In this document: one piece after another, positions 33,727 through 33,969 of the stretch | Numbering within the stretch: the stretch's first letter is position 1 | How the letters are laid out: each line of letters opens with the position of its first letter | Assembly (NCBI GenBank): GCA_964358545.1 | Contig: CAYHQN010000038.1 | Coordinates: 1-33,969, forward strand | From: CAINVV01 sp031432175 | GTDB taxonomy: Bacteria > Bacteroidota > Bacteroidia > Bacteroidales > Prolixibacteraceae | Direction of reading: 5' to 3' | Length of the DNA stretch: 33,969 nucleotides | Position numbers and translations under genes: made by a program | The notes under the pieces: model-generated | What the model saw: the letters and a program-made list of their open reading frames with translations, nothing else | What the model was told of the DNA's origin: nothing | The model's database searches: none

Positions 33727-33969
33727 TTTATATTCTTTGAGGTAAATAATTAAATATGAATAAATTCAAATAAGATGCCCTGTCCGGTTAAGTTCAGAGA
33801 ACCTAAAAATAAATAAAAATGCAATAGCAAAACATGAATTATGCTGCCCATCAGTATTTGAAGGGAATCTCCGGCCAAACAGCTTAATTTAAATGGCTTT
33901 CGACCTGTGCTGGGGCGGAGTGTGTCCTGAAGTAAACGGACGAATTTAGTAATAAAGAGAGTTCTTTTA

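Overview
The window looks like a chromosomal segment from a Bacteroidota organism (Bacteroidales or Marinilabiliales-like), probably an anaerobe or facultative anaerobe that uses menaquinone. The support is the TAnnTTTG-type -7 promoter boxes, the AT-only intergenic inverted repeats, the fused B12-dependent acyl-CoA mutase (IcmF type), the NrfHA cytochromes and a secreted tricorn-like S41 protease. The lineage is inferred from gene content; no rRNA or tRNA gene was seen.

Layout. Bases 1-4700 hold asd (+), a convergent hflX (-), a 71-residue hypothetical next to a B12-binding radical SAM protein (-), and a small secreted peptide gene (-) with its own promoter and terminator. Bases 5013-9553 (+) form a four-gene short-chain beta-oxidation operon: crotonase, 3-hydroxyacyl-CoA dehydrogenase, SCP2-type thiolase, acyl-CoA dehydrogenase. 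Convergent to it, 16755-9601 (-) is a long-chain operon fadD-fadN-fadA-fadE. A 362-bp divergent intergenic region separates it from a second plus-strand cluster (17118-25109): etfB, etfA, a two-gene ETF:menaquinone oxidoreductase of EMO/DUF224 type, the fused mutase icmF and an HD-domain hydrolase. Then come nrfH-nrfA (-), lemA plus an M48 protease (+), an AT-rich lipoprotein-type nitrilase (+) and a tricorn-like protease (-).

How the genes fit together. IcmF would interconvert isobutyryl-CoA and n-butyryl-CoA. The short-chain operon would oxidise butyryl-CoA to two acetyl-CoA. The fad operon would activate and shorten longer acyl chains. Both acyl-CoA dehydrogenases would pass electrons to EtfAB, then to the membrane Fe-S/CCG protein pair and on to menaquinone. 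NrfHA next door could reoxidise menaquinol with nitrite. The window therefore appears to encode a complete route from isobutyryl-CoA, and from fatty acids, to acetyl-CoA with a quinone outlet. This is an inference from family membership and gene order.

The observations most worth following are the two-gene EMO separated by a 27-bp near-perfect hairpin built from three CACATAG heptamers, the HD hydrolase coupled to icmF, the hairpin between nrfH and nrfA, and the small secreted peptide transcription unit.
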